Shown piece by piece: positions 41,795 to 42,452 of a stretch of DNA of 42,452 nt. The translations under genes were made by a program, and so were the position numbers. The DNA is taken from NCBI GenBank assembly GCA_005798775.1, contig SYIM01000115.1, forward strand, positions 1 through 42,452, in the 5' to 3' direction. The stretch comes from Burkholderiales bacterium. Lineage in GTDB: Bacteria > Pseudomonadota > Gammaproteobacteria > Burkholderiales > Burkholderiaceae_E. Every line of letters begins with the position of its first letter. Position 1 is the first letter of the stretch. The notes beneath the pieces are model-generated. The model was not told the DNA's origin and did not search any database. It was given only the letters and a program-made list of their open reading frames with translations.

Positions 41795-42452
41795 ATGAAC
41801 CGCAGACACCTGATCCAGACGCTACCGCTGCTCGCGCTGCCCGGCATACTCTCCGCCCAGCCTGCGTGGCCAGACCGGCCGATTCGGCTCGTAGTGCCTT
41901 ACCCGCCGGGTGCATCAACCGATGCATTGGGGCGTATGGTCGCGAAAAAGGTCTCGGCCGCGATCGGTCAGCCGGTTGTGGTGGAGAATCGCGCCGAGGC
42001 AAGCGGCATTATTGGCACTGAGCATGTGGCGCGCGCTGCCCCCGATGGCTACACCTTCTTGCTCGGCACCGACTCCATGCATGCCTCAAGCATGCACATG
42101 ACCGTAACGCCAAGTTATCACCCGATTCGCGACTTCACTCCGCTCACCCTTGCGGCGGCCAACCCGATCGTGCTGGTCACCCATCCTGGGGTTCCGGCGC
42201 GTACGCTGCCTGAGCTGGTTGAATGGCTGCGCCGAAATCCGGACAAGGGTGGCTTCGGAAGCTCGGGCGCAGGTTCGCCGCATCATTTGTCGGGTGAATT
42301 GCTTCGTGAACGCTCGGGCGCCTCCTTTGTTCACGTTCCCTACAAGGGTGGCGCGCCAGCCATTACAGACCTCATCGGGGGACAGATCTCCATGGTGTTT
42401 GCCAGCGCAATCACCATTTTTCCGCATGTTCAGTCTGGCCGCCTGCGCGCAA
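41795..42452 (+). CDS. Bug family extracytoplasmic receptor (TctC-like), 3' end outside the window
   Basis: This is the amino 219 codons of a periplasmic TctC-type receptor. The leader MNRRHLIQTLPLLALPG has paired arginines and ends near ILSAQ (about 22). Ligand loops are VVPYPPGASTDALGR and VVVENRAEASGIIGTE, where the usual NRPGAGG is NRAEASG. FVHVPYKGGAPAITDLIGG marks the middle domain. The frame stays open to the last base, so the C-terminal third is missing only because the window ends. It is divergent from the FMN reductase gene. Confidence 0.92.
   Translation, partial: MNRRHLIQTLPLLALPGILSAQPAWPDRPIRLVVPYPPGASTDALGRMVAKKVSAAIGQPVVVENRAEASGIIGTEHVARAAPDGYTFLLGTDSMHASSMHMTVTPSYHPIRDFTPLTLAAANPIVLVTHPGVPARTLPELVEWLRRNPDKGGFGSSGAGSPHHLSGELLRERSGASFVHVPYKGGAPAITDLIGGQISMVFASAITIFPHVQSGRLRA

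Noticed and set aside
1-42452. tRNA, rRNA, CRISPR arrays, transposases or phage genes
   Set aside because: I looked for cloverleaf tails, regular spaced repeats and DDE/integrase motifs and saw none. A tRNAscan or Rfam search would settle this.

Overview
The window is a GC-rich, gene-dense bacterial chromosome segment. It is dominated by uptake systems for organic acids, peptides and amino-acid-like compounds, together with CoA-dependent and other catabolic enzymes. Six reading frames and one decayed remnant encode TctC/Bug-type extracytoplasmic receptors (tripartite tricarboxylate transporter family). Such expansion is a hallmark of Burkholderiales, particularly Alcaligenaceae-like genomes (Bordetella, Achromobacter and relatives), so I infer a betaproteobacterium of that kind. 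No rRNA, tRNA, CRISPR array, phage gene or transposase was seen.

Layout. 1-1574 (minus): start of an RND efflux pump gene and its periplasmic adaptor lipoprotein, divergent from a beta-carbonic anhydrase (1733-2407). 2565-5786 (plus): Bug receptor, class III CoA-transferase and AcuI-like reductase in one tight operon. 9933-5779 (minus): Bug receptor, TAXI-type TRAP receptor and fused TRAP permease. 10031-12741: a divergent enoyl-CoA hydratase, a convergent second CoA-transferase, and a binding-protein-like gene without a signal peptide. 16663-12767 (minus): Bug, MmgE/PrpD, Bug, and an unknown membrane-anchored protein, probably one operon. 16883-18700 holds decayed genes (a Bug remnant and a panC with two internal deletions) around a 2-dehydro-3-deoxygalactonokinase. 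A sulfatase follows (18867-20258).

24217-20355 (minus) encodes a peptide-binding protein, an M24 peptidase-like protein and a Bug receptor. It is divergent from dppB-dppC-dppDF (24303-27822). 38748-27789 (minus) is a ten-gene co-directional run: amidohydrolase, livJ, livH, a livM-livG fusion, livF, a MetE-like methyltransferase, TRAP dctP-dctQ-dctM and a short-chain dehydrogenase. A hairpin plus U-tract lies between dctP and dctQ. Upstream are an alpha/beta hydrolase, a VOC protein, a frameshifted livG-livF remnant, an FMN reductase and a last Bug gene cut by the window end.

Working together: three complete transporters (TAXI-TRAP, DctPQM TRAP, LIV-type ABC) and one peptide ABC system sit next to enzymes that could process imported acids, amides or peptides. 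The Bug genes lie inside or beside these clusters, yet no tctA/tctB permease gene is present. They may use a permease encoded elsewhere or act as sensing receptors. Substrates cannot be assigned from sequence alone.
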